A DNA stretch of 20,715 nt from Geodermatophilaceae bacterium (GTDB taxonomy: Bacteria > Actinomycetota > Actinomycetes > Mycobacteriales > Geodermatophilaceae). Made by a program: the position numbers and the translations under genes. This document shows, piece by piece, positions 1 through 6,949 of the stretch; the first letter of the stretch is position 1; every line of letters starts with the position of its first letter. The notes beneath the pieces are model-generated. The model was not told the origin of the DNA. It was given only the letters and a program-made list of their open reading frames with translations, and ran no database searches. The DNA lies in the NCBI GenBank assembly GCA_013811805.1, contig JACCUM010000112.1, positions 1 to 20,715 of the forward strand. Direction: 5' to 3'.

Positions 1-917
1 GTGAGCCCGAGGGCCACCTCGGTCAGGACTGGTTCGCTGCCTTCGGTCTCGACCACCCACACGTTCCCGGTGGCCACAGTTCCCTCGACGGCCGTCACCG
101 GGACGACGAGAACGCCGGTGGCCGCACCTGCTGCTATGTCGATCGTTGCTGACAGGCCGGCGACCACGGTGGTTCCCGGCGGTATGGAGCAGCGAGCAAT
201 CGCACCGGTCGGCTGCGTGTTCGGATCCACCGGAGGGGCGTAGGGGTCGGCTGGAGTCGGGGCGGACGGCGCGTCGCTCTCCGGTACGCCGACCGCCAGG
301 GCACCGCAGGCGAACGGCGCGGGGCCGCCTTGAACGGCGACGGTCGCAGCCGTCGGCGCGGCAAGGAGTCGGAGTTGATCGCCCTGGGTCAACGGAGCGG
401 ACACACTGAGAGTCCCCGGCGACACCGTTGCCAGGACATCGCCGACCGAGACCAGTTGCTTGGCGATCACCGGAACTGACGAGAGGCTGCCGGCTGCGGT
501 CGAGGTGATCGTGACGTACCGGAAGCTCGGGGTCGTCGGAGGCGGCGCGGCCTCGGGATCATCCGCTACCGGCGGCGTACTGGGCGGCTCGCGTTCGTAG
601 CGCACCTCGGCGATCGGCGTGCCGACCGAAACCACGGCGCCTGGTCGCAGGAAGATCGTGCTGATCTCTCCGGCCTGCGTCACCTTGACCTCCACCGCCG
701 GGTCGGCAGCGACCTGTCCGGTCAGGCTCACCGTGTTACTTATGTCGCCGCGAGCGACGGTGACCAGCGGCGGGGTCACATCAGCGAAGGGTTGCGCTGT
801 CTGGTCGTCGACCGAGGGCTCGGCCCGGAAGAACGCGAGCCATACCAGGGAGATTGCGATCAGTCCCCAGATCAGGATGCGGAGTGCTGGAAACACGTAG
901 CTCCGGACCACACCCAT
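1..917 (-). CDS. HlyD/RND-type efflux membrane-fusion (periplasmic adaptor) protein, 3' end beyond the window
   Basis: About 305 residues are visible, starting MGVVRSYVFPALRILIW. An ATG at 917 is preceded by a clear ribosome site (GGGGAGAG). Residues 8-29 form one membrane anchor. Then comes a region typical of adaptor proteins (PPLVTVARGDISNTVSLTGQ), followed by a barrel-sandwich half with the turn GAVVSVGTPIAEV, and a second such strand set (KQLVSVGDVLATV). A Pro-rich loop is flanked by two cysteines (FACGAL and ARCSIPPG) that could form a disulfide. The last visible part (VLVVPVTAVEGTVATGNVWV) is the usual C-terminal beta domain of this family. Such adaptors work outside the membrane with ABC (MacB-like) or RND exporters, whose genes would be expected left of this window. 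It lies 71 nt downstream of the HTTM-like gene on the same strand. The substrate cannot be told. The reading frame stays open to base 1. Confidence 0.85.
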   Translation of the reverse strand, partial: MGVVRSYVFPALRILIWGLIAISLVWLAFFRAEPSVDDQTAQPFADVTPPLVTVARGDISNTVSLTGQVAADPAVEVKVTQAGEISTIFLRPGAVVSVGTPIAEVRYEREPPSTPPVADDPEAAPPPTTPSFRYVTITSTAAGSLSSVPVIAKQLVSVGDVLATVSPGTLSVSAPLTQGDQLRLLAAPTAATVAVQGGPAPFACGALAVGVPESDAPSAPTPADPYAPPVDPNTQPTGAIARCSIPPGTTVVAGLSATIDIAAGAATGVLVVPVTAVEGTVATGNVWVVETEGSEPVLTEVALGL

Positions 918-988
918 GACTCTCCCCGCCCGATCGGTGAAAAGAACGACCCGCCTTCAGTGCCCGGCGCGCCACTGCATTGCAGACC

Positions 989-1933
989 CTATGAGACGGC
1001 TCTGACTGGATCGTCAGACCTGGGGATGACCTCGGGTCCCACTCCTGGGGTGCTCTCCGCGGTAGGTCGGACGCGGCGCAGCCGCTCCCACGGCAGCAGG
1101 CACAGGATGGCCACGCAGTGTGGCAAGAAAATGATTCGCACACCGGTGAAAACCATCAGGTGAAAGCCTAGCAGGAAGATCACCAGGGCAATCCGGGTGC
1201 GCTCGCGGCGAGCCAGCAACATCAGCGGAGACAGCAGCTCGAAGCCGATCATGAGGTACTGCGAGACGTGCAGCAGGCCCGGGACTTCGAGGGTCCACAT
1301 GGACAGGTCCGTGCCCCGTCGCAGGACCGCCCGGGTCAGCGTGGAGCCGTTAACCCAGTCCCAACCGCCGAAGCGGATCTTGGCCCACGCCGCCAGGAAG
1401 TAGGTCAGCATGACAGCGATGAAGATCGCGGTCACCGCAAACCCGGCCGCCTCCGAACGGCGCTGGTCGCGCCAATGAGCGATGCCGACGGTCGGCAGGA
1501 CGGCCAGAGCCACGAGGAAGGCATATCGGTCGTGATCGACCTTTCCGTAGCTCATGGCGATGACCATCCACTCGAAATAGAGCAGAAAGGTCGTCGTACC
1601 CCAGACCCGTGGCGCCCGACCGGTCGCGGCCAGCAGCGCAGATCCGATCAGCAGCCACTTCACGACGTCGACCACGGCGGTCGTGGGAGTCGGTAGCGGC
1701 AGCCATTCGCCGATCAACAGCGGCTGGTAGTACTCGGTGGGTACGCCGGCGTGCGCCGCGACCCAGCGGGTGGTCACGAAGACATCGATCGGGATGAACA
1801 GGTAGACGATCACCCGGAACAGTGCCACCCGAGCCAGCGGAACAGGAGCGAACAACCAGCCCGTCACCCCGGCCACCGTCCGGGACAGCTTCGCCTGGCC
1901 GCTCGACCCCCTCCCGGTGCGAAGCAGGGTCAC
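989..1933 (-). CDS. HTTM-like polytopic membrane protein (VKGC/DoxX-like)
   Basis: The protein has 314 residues and starts at a GTG (1933) with a good ribosome site (GGCGGGAG). An open frame continues upstream to 2482, but that stretch is antisense-like and lies over the partner gene, so I reject the longer start. About eight hydrophobic helices are visible, e.g. LARVALFRVIVYLFIPIDVF, TFLLYFEWMVIAMSYG, FAVTAIFIAVMLTYFLAAWA and RIALVIFLLGFHLMVFTGV. Motifs are SYGKVDHDRYAF, WDWVNG and GFELLSPLML. This pattern resembles the HTTM (horizontally transferred transmembrane) domain family, related to vitamin-K-dependent carboxylase membrane regions; in actinobacteria such proteins are often labelled permease or DoxX-like. 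No biochemical role can be stated. The GTG overlaps the TGA of the upstream gene (GTGA, 1930-1933), so the two are translationally coupled and probably form one unit. Confidence 0.75.
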   Translation of the reverse strand: MTLLRTGRGSSGQAKLSRTVAGVTGWLFAPVPLARVALFRVIVYLFIPIDVFVTTRWVAAHAGVPTEYYQPLLIGEWLPLPTPTTAVVDVVKWLLIGSALLAATGRAPRVWGTTTFLLYFEWMVIAMSYGKVDHDRYAFLVALAVLPTVGIAHWRDQRRSEAAGFAVTAIFIAVMLTYFLAAWAKIRFGGWDWVNGSTLTRAVLRRGTDLSMWTLEVPGLLHVSQYLMIGFELLSPLMLLARRERTRIALVIFLLGFHLMVFTGVRIIFLPHCVAILCLLPWERLRRVRPTAESTPGVGPEVIPRSDDPVRAVS

Positions 1934-2439
1934 GCTCCCGCCTGCGCTGCGCCCGGAAGCGGGTAGGTCACGCGGACGTCGTCGACGTAGGACCCAGTGC
2001 TCTGGCCGTCCCGCAGTTCGTACCGGCGGACCACGATCGCGACGGCGACAAGTGGTGGTGCAGCGGGATTGTTGGCCAGATAGCTCTCGGCAAGCAGTCC
2101 CAAAAGCTCCGGATCGTCGACCAGGCGCGGCACCTGGCCCTCGAACTCGGCCCGGCGCAAGCCCACCTCGCCACCGGACAGACGCACCTCCGCACCTGAC
2201 TCGGTCAACCCGACAACTCGGGTGGAGGACACCGGCGTGTCGGGGTCCGCGCGGGTTGCATACATCCGCGGTGGGCCGAAGGGAAACGCATAGTCGTCGC
2301 CAAACACGGTGCCGCTGAGTGTCAACGCGAGGACCGCCGTTGCGATGACCAGCCGGATCAACCGCGCGCGGGCGGGCAGGCCGACGACCTCCTCGGTCGG
2401 CGGTTGCTCGATCGTGTCGCGGTCGCTCACGACCACCAT
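1930..2439 (-). CDS. Membrane-anchored/exported partner protein of the HTTM-like gene
   Basis: This is a 169-residue hypothetical protein. After a polar N-terminus a single hydrophobic segment (about residues 28-46, LIRLVIATAVLALTLSG) acts as signal anchor. The extracytoplasmic part starts GDDYAFPFGPPRMYATRADP and ends with beta-rich sequence (LVAVAIVVRRYELRDG). I recall short FPFGPPRM/WPFAPFRM-type proteins next to HTTM genes in other actinobacteria, which would fit a two-component membrane unit; this is memory, not a search. Start choice: ATG at 2439 has no clear ribosome site. A GTG at codon 4 sits 7 nt after a TACGAT hexamer, so leaderless initiation there (protein beginning MSDRDTIEQ) is equally possible. 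The stop codon overlaps the GTG of the next gene. Only 41 bp separate it from the divergent MaoC gene. Confidence 0.75.
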   Translation of the reverse strand: MVVVSDRDTIEQPPTEEVVGLPARARLIRLVIATAVLALTLSGTVFGDDYAFPFGPPRMYATRADPDTPVSSTRVVGLTESGAEVRLSGGEVGLRRAEFEGQVPRLVDDPELLGLLAESYLANNPAAPPLVAVAIVVRRYELRDGQSTGSYVDDVRVTYPLPGAAQAGA

Positions 2440-2441
2440 CG

Positions 2442-2447
2442 TAGGAT
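2442..2447 (+). promoter_or_regulatory. Candidate -10 element (TAGGAT) for the MaoC gene
   Basis: TAGGAT fits the actinobacterial TAnnnT -10 pattern and would place transcription start near 2454, about 27 nt before the ATG. No convincing -35 is seen. Confidence 0.3.
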
Positions 2448-2480
2448 CGCGGCGCTGGCGGGCAGACGATAGGAGCGTGC

Positions 2481-2990
2481 ATGCAGTTCGGCCGGTACTA
2501 CGAGGAGTTCGAGGTCGGCGCGATCTACAAGCATTGGCCGGGCAAGACCGTCACCACCTACGACGACCACCTGTTCTGCCTGCTCACCATGAATCATCAC
2601 CCGCTCCATCTCGACGCGCACTTCGCCGCGGAGGCAACCGAGTTCGGCAAGAACGTCGTGGTCGGAAACCTCATCTATTCGCTCCTGCTCGGGATGAGCG
2701 TTCCCGATGTGTCGGGAAAGGCGATTGCCAACCTCGAGGTGGAATCACTCAGGCACGTCGCGCCGACCTTCCACGGGGACACGATCTACGGGGAGACGAC
2801 CGTCCTGGACAAGACCGAATCAAAGTCCAAGAACGATCGGGGGGTCGTCCACGTGGAGACGATCGGTTATAACCAAGACGGTACGGTCGTCTGTATTTTC
2901 CGCCGAAAAGTCATGGTGCCCAAGCGTTCTCATGGTCGAGGAGGCGACGCGGAGCAACCAGGAAGGCCAGAAGTCAATGGCCGGATCTGA
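2481..2990 (+). CDS. MaoC-family (hot-dog) enoyl-CoA hydratase/dehydratase
   Basis: The protein has 169 residues, with an ATG preceded by AGGAG (2471-2475). It is a single hot-dog domain over about residues 1-150, followed by a polar, probably disordered tail. The hydratase-loop motif is MNHHPLHLDAHFA at residues 37-49, then FGKNVVVGNL and the conserved strand LEVESLRHVAPTFHGDT. These match actinobacterial MaoC dehydratases that act on short or branched acyl-CoA thioesters, with the mesaconyl-CoA/methylmalyl-CoA type as nearest named relatives. In R-specific hydratases (PhaJ) the loop reads D-x-N-P-L-H with catalytic Asp and His. Here His43 is kept but the Asp position holds Asn38. No acyl-CoA genes are adjacent, so pathway and substrate stay open. 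The promoter must lie in the 41-bp gap to the divergent membrane-protein gene. Confidence 0.88.
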   Translation: MQFGRYYEEFEVGAIYKHWPGKTVTTYDDHLFCLLTMNHHPLHLDAHFAAEATEFGKNVVVGNLIYSLLLGMSVPDVSGKAIANLEVESLRHVAPTFHGDTIYGETTVLDKTESKSKNDRGVVHVETIGYNQDGTVVCIFRRKVMVPKRSHGRGGDAEQPGRPEVNGRI

Positions 2991-3000
2991 TTAATCGAGC

Positions 3001-3006
3001 TAGGAT
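3001..3006 (+). promoter_or_regulatory. Candidate -10 element (TAGGAT) upstream of the small membrane protein gene
   Basis: TAGGAT lies 10 nt after the MaoC stop and 33 nt before the next ATG. It has the same hexamer as at 2442 and on the minus strand at 6913-6918. No good -35 is visible, so the call rests on the hexamer alone. Confidence 0.25.
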
Positions 3007-3039
3007 GATCATCATCAGCAACACAGGAGATCGGCAGGA

Positions 3040-3414
3040 ATGGCTACCAAGACCGAGCTAGTCGCCTTGTCGGAGATCCGTGCGGCCGTGAGCGTACTTG
3101 AGGACGATGCCCAGGGGGGCAGGATCTCCGCGGACGAGGCCAGTAAGCGGATCAACGATTCCAGGCGGGCGGTCACCCCGCGCGAGCTGTGGAAGGCCAG
3201 TGGGGGTCGGGCCGGCGCGAAGAAACGCAGCGACTGGCAGGACATCCGTAACACGGCTTTCGGAGCCGTCTTCTTGCTGGTTCTTGCCGTGATCGGAGTC
3301 TGGATCGTGACCATCTACACCGGAAAGGCGGTCGGCAACGAGGACGACTACATTCGCGAGCCGTCGATAACGGTTCCGGCCGACCAGACCCCGGAGGAAC
3401 CGAGCGGCGGCTGA
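3040..3414 (+). CDS. Small single-span membrane protein, unknown function
   Basis: The protein has 124 residues. Its ATG is preceded by AGGAG (3025-3029) and a closer GGCAGGA. Residues 1-70 are charged and helical (ELVALSEIRAAVSVLEDD, ISADEASKRINDSRRAVTPRELW). A membrane helix follows (about residues 74-95, TAFGAVFLLVLAVIGVWIV), then a short acidic, Pro-rich tail (ITVPADQTPEEPSGG). The basic-rich stretch just before the helix suggests the N-terminal part is cytoplasmic. I do not recognise a named family. It stands about 50 nt after the MaoC gene and 134 nt before another small membrane protein; the gap 3415-3548 holds no further gene that I can support. Confidence 0.72.
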   Translation: MATKTELVALSEIRAAVSVLEDDAQGGRISADEASKRINDSRRAVTPRELWKASGGRAGAKKRSDWQDIRNTAFGAVFLLVLAVIGVWIVTIYTGKAVGNEDDYIREPSITVPADQTPEEPSGG

Positions 3415-3548
3415 GGTCAATCAGCCAGACACGCCGTGTCACGGACCGACACCCGGCGCGCCTGTCCGTACGACATGCAGCAATCGGCAATGATCGGTGC
3501 GGAACAGGCATCCTTAGGGTGTGCTGTGCTGTCGAGGAGGAGACCCAG

Positions 3549-3707
3549 GTGACCATACGGCGGATCATCGCCTGGCTCGTGCTCCTGTTCGTCATCTTCT
3601 TCATCGTTACCCAGCCAGAGACCGCGGCGGGTCTGGTCCGGAGCATCTTCAGCGGCATCGGCGACGCAGTGTCTGCCTTGGCCAGCTTCTTCCGGTCGCT
3701 GGTCTAG
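3549..3707 (+). CDS. Very small membrane protein (52 aa)
   Basis: GTG at 3549 is preceded by a strong ribosome site (GGAGGAGA, about 6 nt away). An in-frame ATG at 3519 lies upstream of that site and is less likely. The protein is basic at its start (VTIRRIIAW), with one hydrophobic helix (residues 5-21, LVLLFVIFFIVTQ). It then has a second amphipathic helix (SIFSGIGDAVSALASFFRSL). Small two-helix proteins of this kind are common next to bPH2 proteins in actinobacteria, but I know no function. A TAGGGT hexamer at 3515-3520 could be a -10 box. It is likely in one unit with the PH-domain gene that follows within about 20-80 nt. Confidence 0.7.
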   Translation: MTIRRIIAWLVLLFVIFFIVTQPETAAGLVRSIFSGIGDAVSALASFFRSLV

Positions 3708-3729
3708 CCACGCTGGGAAGGGCCTCACC

Positions 3730-4395
3730 CTGACCGGGCCGCGTAGCAAGAGAGGCACCAACCGGTATCTCCTCCCGGACGAGCGGGCGGTGATCGAGAC
3801 GCGTCGACACTGGATGATCCTGTTCTCCCCGGTGCTGAAGTCGCTCGCGATCATCGCGGTCGCTGGGTACTTGCTGTACAACGACCGTGATTCCATGGCG
3901 CTGGACAACATCGTGCTGTTGGTGATGGTCGGCGTGCTGGTCTATCTGACCTGGGAGATCACTCAATGGTGGCTGGACCACTTCATCGTCACCAATCGCC
4001 GGGTCCTGCTGGTCAGCGGAGTGCTTACCAAACGCACCGCGATCATGCCGCTGATGAAGGTCACCGACCTGACCTTCGAGCAGTCACCAATGGGCCGGAT
4101 GCTGCAGTACGGCACGTTCGTCTTCGAGTCAGCCGGGCAGGATCAGGCGCTGTCCCGAGTCACCCATCTGCCGGGCGGTCCGCGTCAGCTCTACCTCCAG
4201 ATCACCGATCTGCTCTTCGCCACCTACACCGGCCAGCCGACGCCGGCGCCGATGCGGTTCTCAGAGGGGCCACCGGACGCCCAGACCGGCCGCATTCCCG
4301 GCGTCGAAGCGCCGCGTGTTCACCGAACCACACCGATCCCCCGTCCGGATCCGCACCGGGGCCCGTTTGCCGCCGGCCGGGAAGGCGACGACTGA
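3730..4395 (+). CDS. PH-domain (bPH2/DUF304) membrane protein; probable CTG start
   Basis: The first standard start in frame is GTG 3790 (201 residues). The upstream in-frame codons 3742-3789 read RSKRGTNRYLLPDERA, and the run RYLLPDERAVIETRRHW looks like the conserved N-terminal block of bPH2 proteins. No ATG, GTG or TTG exists in frame between the preceding gene and 3790. A CTG at 3730 does, 7 nt after GGGAAGGG (3715-3722), giving 221 residues. Two membrane helices follow (LKSLAIIAVAGYLLY and IVLLVMVGVLVYLTWEI), then the PH core (WLDHFIVTNRRVLLVSGVLTK... PLMKVTDLTFEQS). The C-terminal 50 residues are Pro-rich and low-complexity. bPH2 proteins are membrane-associated, with no enzymatic role known. 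The stop lies 7 nt before the PHP gene start, suggesting an operon. Confidence 0.78.
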   Translation: MTGPRSKRGTNRYLLPDERAVIETRRHWMILFSPVLKSLAIIAVAGYLLYNDRDSMALDNIVLLVMVGVLVYLTWEITQWWLDHFIVTNRRVLLVSGVLTKRTAIMPLMKVTDLTFEQSPMGRMLQYGTFVFESAGQDQALSRVTHLPGGPRQLYLQITDLLFATYTGQPTPAPMRFSEGPPDAQTGRIPGVEAPRVHRTTPIPRPDPHRGPFAAGREGDD

Positions 4396-4402
4396 CGACA
4401 TC

Positions 4403-5281
4403 GTGACGATCCCCGGCCCGGGCCCACGCATCGACCTGCACGTGCACTCGACCGCCTCGGACGGCACGCTGTCGCCGGCCGAGCTGGTCCGCGCGGCCGC
4501 CCGGGAAGGGTTGGACGTCATTGCGCTCACCGACCACGACACGCTGGCCGGTTGGGACGAGGCATTCGCCGCCTGCCCGCCCGGTCTGACCGTCGTAGGA
4601 GGACTGGAGCTGTCCTGCGTTCACGCGGCTGCCGGTCAGCCTCCGATCAGCGTGCACCTGCTCGGCTATCTCGTCGATCCTCGGCATCTGGGGCTGGCCG
4701 CTGAGCTGGGCCGCCTAAAGGCCGAGCGCAGCCGGCGGGGCGAGCGGATCGTCGAGAAGTTGGTCACGGCCGGATATCCGATCAGCTGGGATCGCGTCCT
4801 CGAGTTTGCCGACGGGGGTTCGGTGGGTCGGCCGCATGTGGGCCGTGCGCTCGTCGAAGCAGGGGTCGTCGAGTCGGTGGACGACGCCTTCGTCGACCTG
4901 CTCTCTGCTACCGGACCGTTCTACGTCCGCAAGGCCGATATCGACGCCGTCGCCGGAGTGCAACTGATCGCTGCCGCCGGCGGGGTGTCGGTCTTCGCCC
5001 ACCCCGCGGCCGGGAGACGTGGCCGGGTCGTGGACGAGGCTGCCATCTCCGTCCTGGCCGAGGCCGGGATGGCCGGCATCGAGGTCGATCACCCCGACCA
5101 TCTTCGGGCCGATCGCGAGCGACTACGCGGCCTGGCAGCCGATCTCCCCCTGCTGTCCACCGGCTCCAGTGACTTCCACGGCGCCAACAAGGTCAACCGG
5201 TTGGGCCAGCACACGACCGAGGCATCGGCCTACGAGGAACTGGTGTCCCGGGCCTGTGGAAGCCGCCCGTACGTTGGCTGA
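4403..5281 (+). CDS. PHP-domain metallophosphoesterase (YciV/RNase AM-like)
   Basis: The protein has 292 residues from GTG 4403; an in-frame ATG at 4316 would overlap the PH gene by 80 nt and adds only a basic, low-complexity leader. PHP metal-site motifs are seen in order: DLHVHSTASDGT (residues 11-22), ALTDHDT (41-47), GLELSC (66-71), GRPHVG near 140, VFAHP near 199 and SSDFHG near 262. This full set indicates an intact trinuclear metal site. Close relatives are the 3',5'-nucleotide phosphatase/5'-3' exoribonuclease type (YciV, RNase AM), so a role in RNA or nucleotide turnover is a reasonable guess. Its ribosome site is weak (a GGGAAGG run about 17 nt upstream), which fits coupling to the PH gene. 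A nuclease gene follows 6 nt after the stop, in the same reading frame. Confidence 0.88.
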   Translation: MTIPGPGPRIDLHVHSTASDGTLSPAELVRAAAREGLDVIALTDHDTLAGWDEAFAACPPGLTVVGGLELSCVHAAAGQPPISVHLLGYLVDPRHLGLAAELGRLKAERSRRGERIVEKLVTAGYPISWDRVLEFADGGSVGRPHVGRALVEAGVVESVDDAFVDLLSATGPFYVRKADIDAVAGVQLIAAAGGVSVFAHPAAGRRGRVVDEAAISVLAEAGMAGIEVDHPDHLRADRERLRGLAADLPLLSTGSSDFHGANKVNRLGQHTTEASAYEELVSRACGSRPYVG

Positions 5282-5287
5282 GTCCGG

Positions 5288-6052
5288 ATGACCTATCTCG
5301 ACCGCCCAACGCTACCGAAGGGCCGGCCATGGGCCCACAACAGCATGGGGGCGGCGGTCCATGCCGCGCTTCGGTCCTGGTGGCATCTGCCAGTCGACCG
5401 CCGTACGCCGTCCCAGGGTGTGGGGCTGCTCCGGCGACTTTGGAGCGATGAGGGTTTCCGCGATCACGAGCAGTCCCTGGACTGGCTGGCGACCGCCTCA
5501 CAGTGGGTGCGGAGCTATCTCGAGGCCGTGGATGCGCATTGTAAACCGGTAGGGCTCGAACGCCACGTCGCTGCCAAGACTGACCGGCTTGCCTTGTCGG
5601 GTCGGATCGACCGGATCGACGAGCGCGACGGAGACATGGTGGTCGTGGATTACAAGACCGGCCGTTCAGGGGTCAGCGACGATGCCGCGCGCGGCTCTCC
5701 GGCGCTGGCGATCTACGTCCTCGGCGTACGCCGCACGCTGCGCCGCAACTGCACGCGGGTGGAGTTGCACCACCTGCCCAGTGGCGAGGTCGCAGCCTTC
5801 GAGCACAGCGAGGATTCGTTGGCCCGCCACGTCGGCCGGGTCGAGGACATCGCCGCCGACATCATGCGCGCCACCGCACGAGCCGCCGCCGGCATGGCCG
5901 CCGACAAAGCATTTCCTACGCGAACCGGCGCCGGGTGCGGCTGGTGTGATCTTCGGCGACACTGCCCCGACGGGCAGCGCGCCGCACCGGCTCGCGAGCC
6001 CTGGTCCTTTCTCGCGCCGATGCCCGACCTCGCCGCCGACTCAGTGCCCTAG
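5288..6052 (+). CDS. RecB-family PD-(D/E)XK nuclease, N-terminally shortened
   Basis: The protein has 254 residues. The nuclease core is intact: His25 (GAAVHAAL), Asp108 (GRIDRID), Asp121 and Lys123 (VVVDYKTGR), then LAIYVLG. The C-terminus carries Cys217-x2-Cys220-x5-Cys226 (CGWCDLRRHC), the three-cysteine half of the Fe-S cluster found in AddB/Cas4-type nucleases. Relatives that I recall begin with an extra 30-40 residues holding a PSRL...CPRRYR motif, which supplies the first cluster cysteine directly before MTYLDRP. Here translation can only begin at that MTYLDRP: the PHP stop codon lies 6 nt upstream in the same frame, and no alternative start exists. The ribosome site is poor. Either a small deletion removed the start of the gene, or the protein works without the usual cluster. 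It would act on DNA in the cytoplasm. Confidence 0.8.
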   Translation: MTYLDRPTLPKGRPWAHNSMGAAVHAALRSWWHLPVDRRTPSQGVGLLRRLWSDEGFRDHEQSLDWLATASQWVRSYLEAVDAHCKPVGLERHVAAKTDRLALSGRIDRIDERDGDMVVVDYKTGRSGVSDDAARGSPALAIYVLGVRRTLRRNCTRVELHHLPSGEVAAFEHSEDSLARHVGRVEDIAADIMRATARAAAGMAADKAFPTRTGAGCGWCDLRRHCPDGQRAAPAREPWSFLAPMPDLAADSVP

Positions 6053-6055
6053 ACC

Positions 6056-6904
6056 TCAGCTGGCCAGGCGCTCCCGGGCCGCCCTGAGCGCCGGTCCCTC
6101 GCGCCACTGAGCGGGCAGGCGTTGCACGCTCGACCGCAACGCTCGTAGGCCGGCGGTCGCCGCCGCGTCGGTGGTTGGCAGCCCGGGCAGGCGATACATC
6201 TTGCGTGCCCATGTCGGTAGGAGGCCAAAAGCCAAGGTGGTCAGCCCACCCCAGGCCGGCCTGGCCGGGGTCAGCAACCGGACCCAGGCCGGCATCGGTG
6301 GGGCGAGTAGGAAGCGGACGGCCCGCTGCGCCTCCGCTGTGACTCCCAGCATCGGTGCAACATCGGTGAAATAGCCGGCCAGGTCTGCACGATCGGTCGG
6401 TACGTCCTCGGGCGCGATGCCGATCAACTCGGCTGCGACGACCTGTTCGGCCAAGTAGCGGTCGGCGTCGTCGTCGCTCAGGTCAGCACCGGACCGGCGC
6501 GCCGTGGACAGGAACGAGTCGACCTCGCAGCAGTGCACCCAGAGCAGCAACGCCGGATCATCGACCCGGTACGGCATGCCGCTTTCCGGCTCCACACCGG
6601 TCAGCCCCCGGTGTGCCCCGCGGACCCGGGCGGCCGCCTTGACGGCCTCGCTGCGGGTGCCGTACGTCAGGGTTGCGACGAACTCCGCGGTTCGCCCGAG
6701 TCGGCCCCAAGGGTCTTCCTTGAAGCCGGAGTGTTCGACAACGCCGGCCAGGGCCAGCGGATGCAGGGACTGCATGAGCAGGGCGCGGATTCCACCGACG
6801 ATGAGAAGTGGATCGGCGTGCAGCCGCCAGGTGACACTGTCCGGCCCGAACAGCCCTGCCACGCCATCGCGAGCCGCGGGAAAAGTGCCTGGGTCGGGAG
6901 CCAT
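6056..6904 (-). CDS. MpaB-family (DUF2236) oxygenase-like protein
   Basis: The protein has 282 residues. Motifs of the DUF2236/MpaB family are present: WRLHADPLLIVGGIRALLMQ, SLHPLALAGVVEHSGF, EDPWGRLGRTAEF, YGTRSEA and LLWVHCCEVDSFL. The family includes rubber oxygenase Lcp (a b-type heme protein) and fungal MpaB; most actinobacterial members are uncharacterised, and heme binding here is inference. There is no signal peptide. A TAGGAT hexamer ends 8 nt before the ATG, and no clear ribosome site is seen, so the mRNA may be nearly leaderless. The gene follows the TetR gene on the same strand with 45 nt between. Its stop faces that of the nuclease gene with only 3 nt between them. Confidence 0.83.
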   Translation of the reverse strand: MAPDPGTFPAARDGVAGLFGPDSVTWRLHADPLLIVGGIRALLMQSLHPLALAGVVEHSGFKEDPWGRLGRTAEFVATLTYGTRSEAVKAAARVRGAHRGLTGVEPESGMPYRVDDPALLLWVHCCEVDSFLSTARRSGADLSDDDADRYLAEQVVAAELIGIAPEDVPTDRADLAGYFTDVAPMLGVTAEAQRAVRFLLAPPMPAWVRLLTPARPAWGGLTTLAFGLLPTWARKMYRLPGLPTTDAAATAGLRALRSSVQRLPAQWREGPALRAARERLAS

Positions 6905-6912
6905 CCTGTTCG

Positions 6913-6918
6913 ATCCTA
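6913..6918 (-). promoter_or_regulatory. Candidate -10 element (TAGGAT) of the MpaB-family gene
   Basis: The hexamer lies 8 nt upstream of the ATG on the minus strand, a spacing close to that of leaderless actinobacterial genes. The -35 position (6936-6941) reads ATGAAG, a weak match. Confidence 0.35.
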
Positions 6919-6949
6919 CGTTTCGTCGAGCCCAGCTTCATGGGCAAAC

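Noticed and set aside
1934..2482. Upstream extension of the HTTM-like frame
   Set aside because: It overlaps the coupled partner gene in another frame, reads as Arg/Gly-rich sequence, and a good ribosome site supports the internal GTG at 1933.
6050..6058. Missing terminator between the nuclease and the MpaB gene
   Set aside because: The stops are 3 nt apart, leaving no room; such tight convergent ends occur in compact genomes and need no special explanation.
6930..6945. Inverted repeat GCCCA/TGGGC between the TetR and MpaB genes as a terminator
   Set aside because: Only 5 bp with a 6-nt loop, too weak to call.
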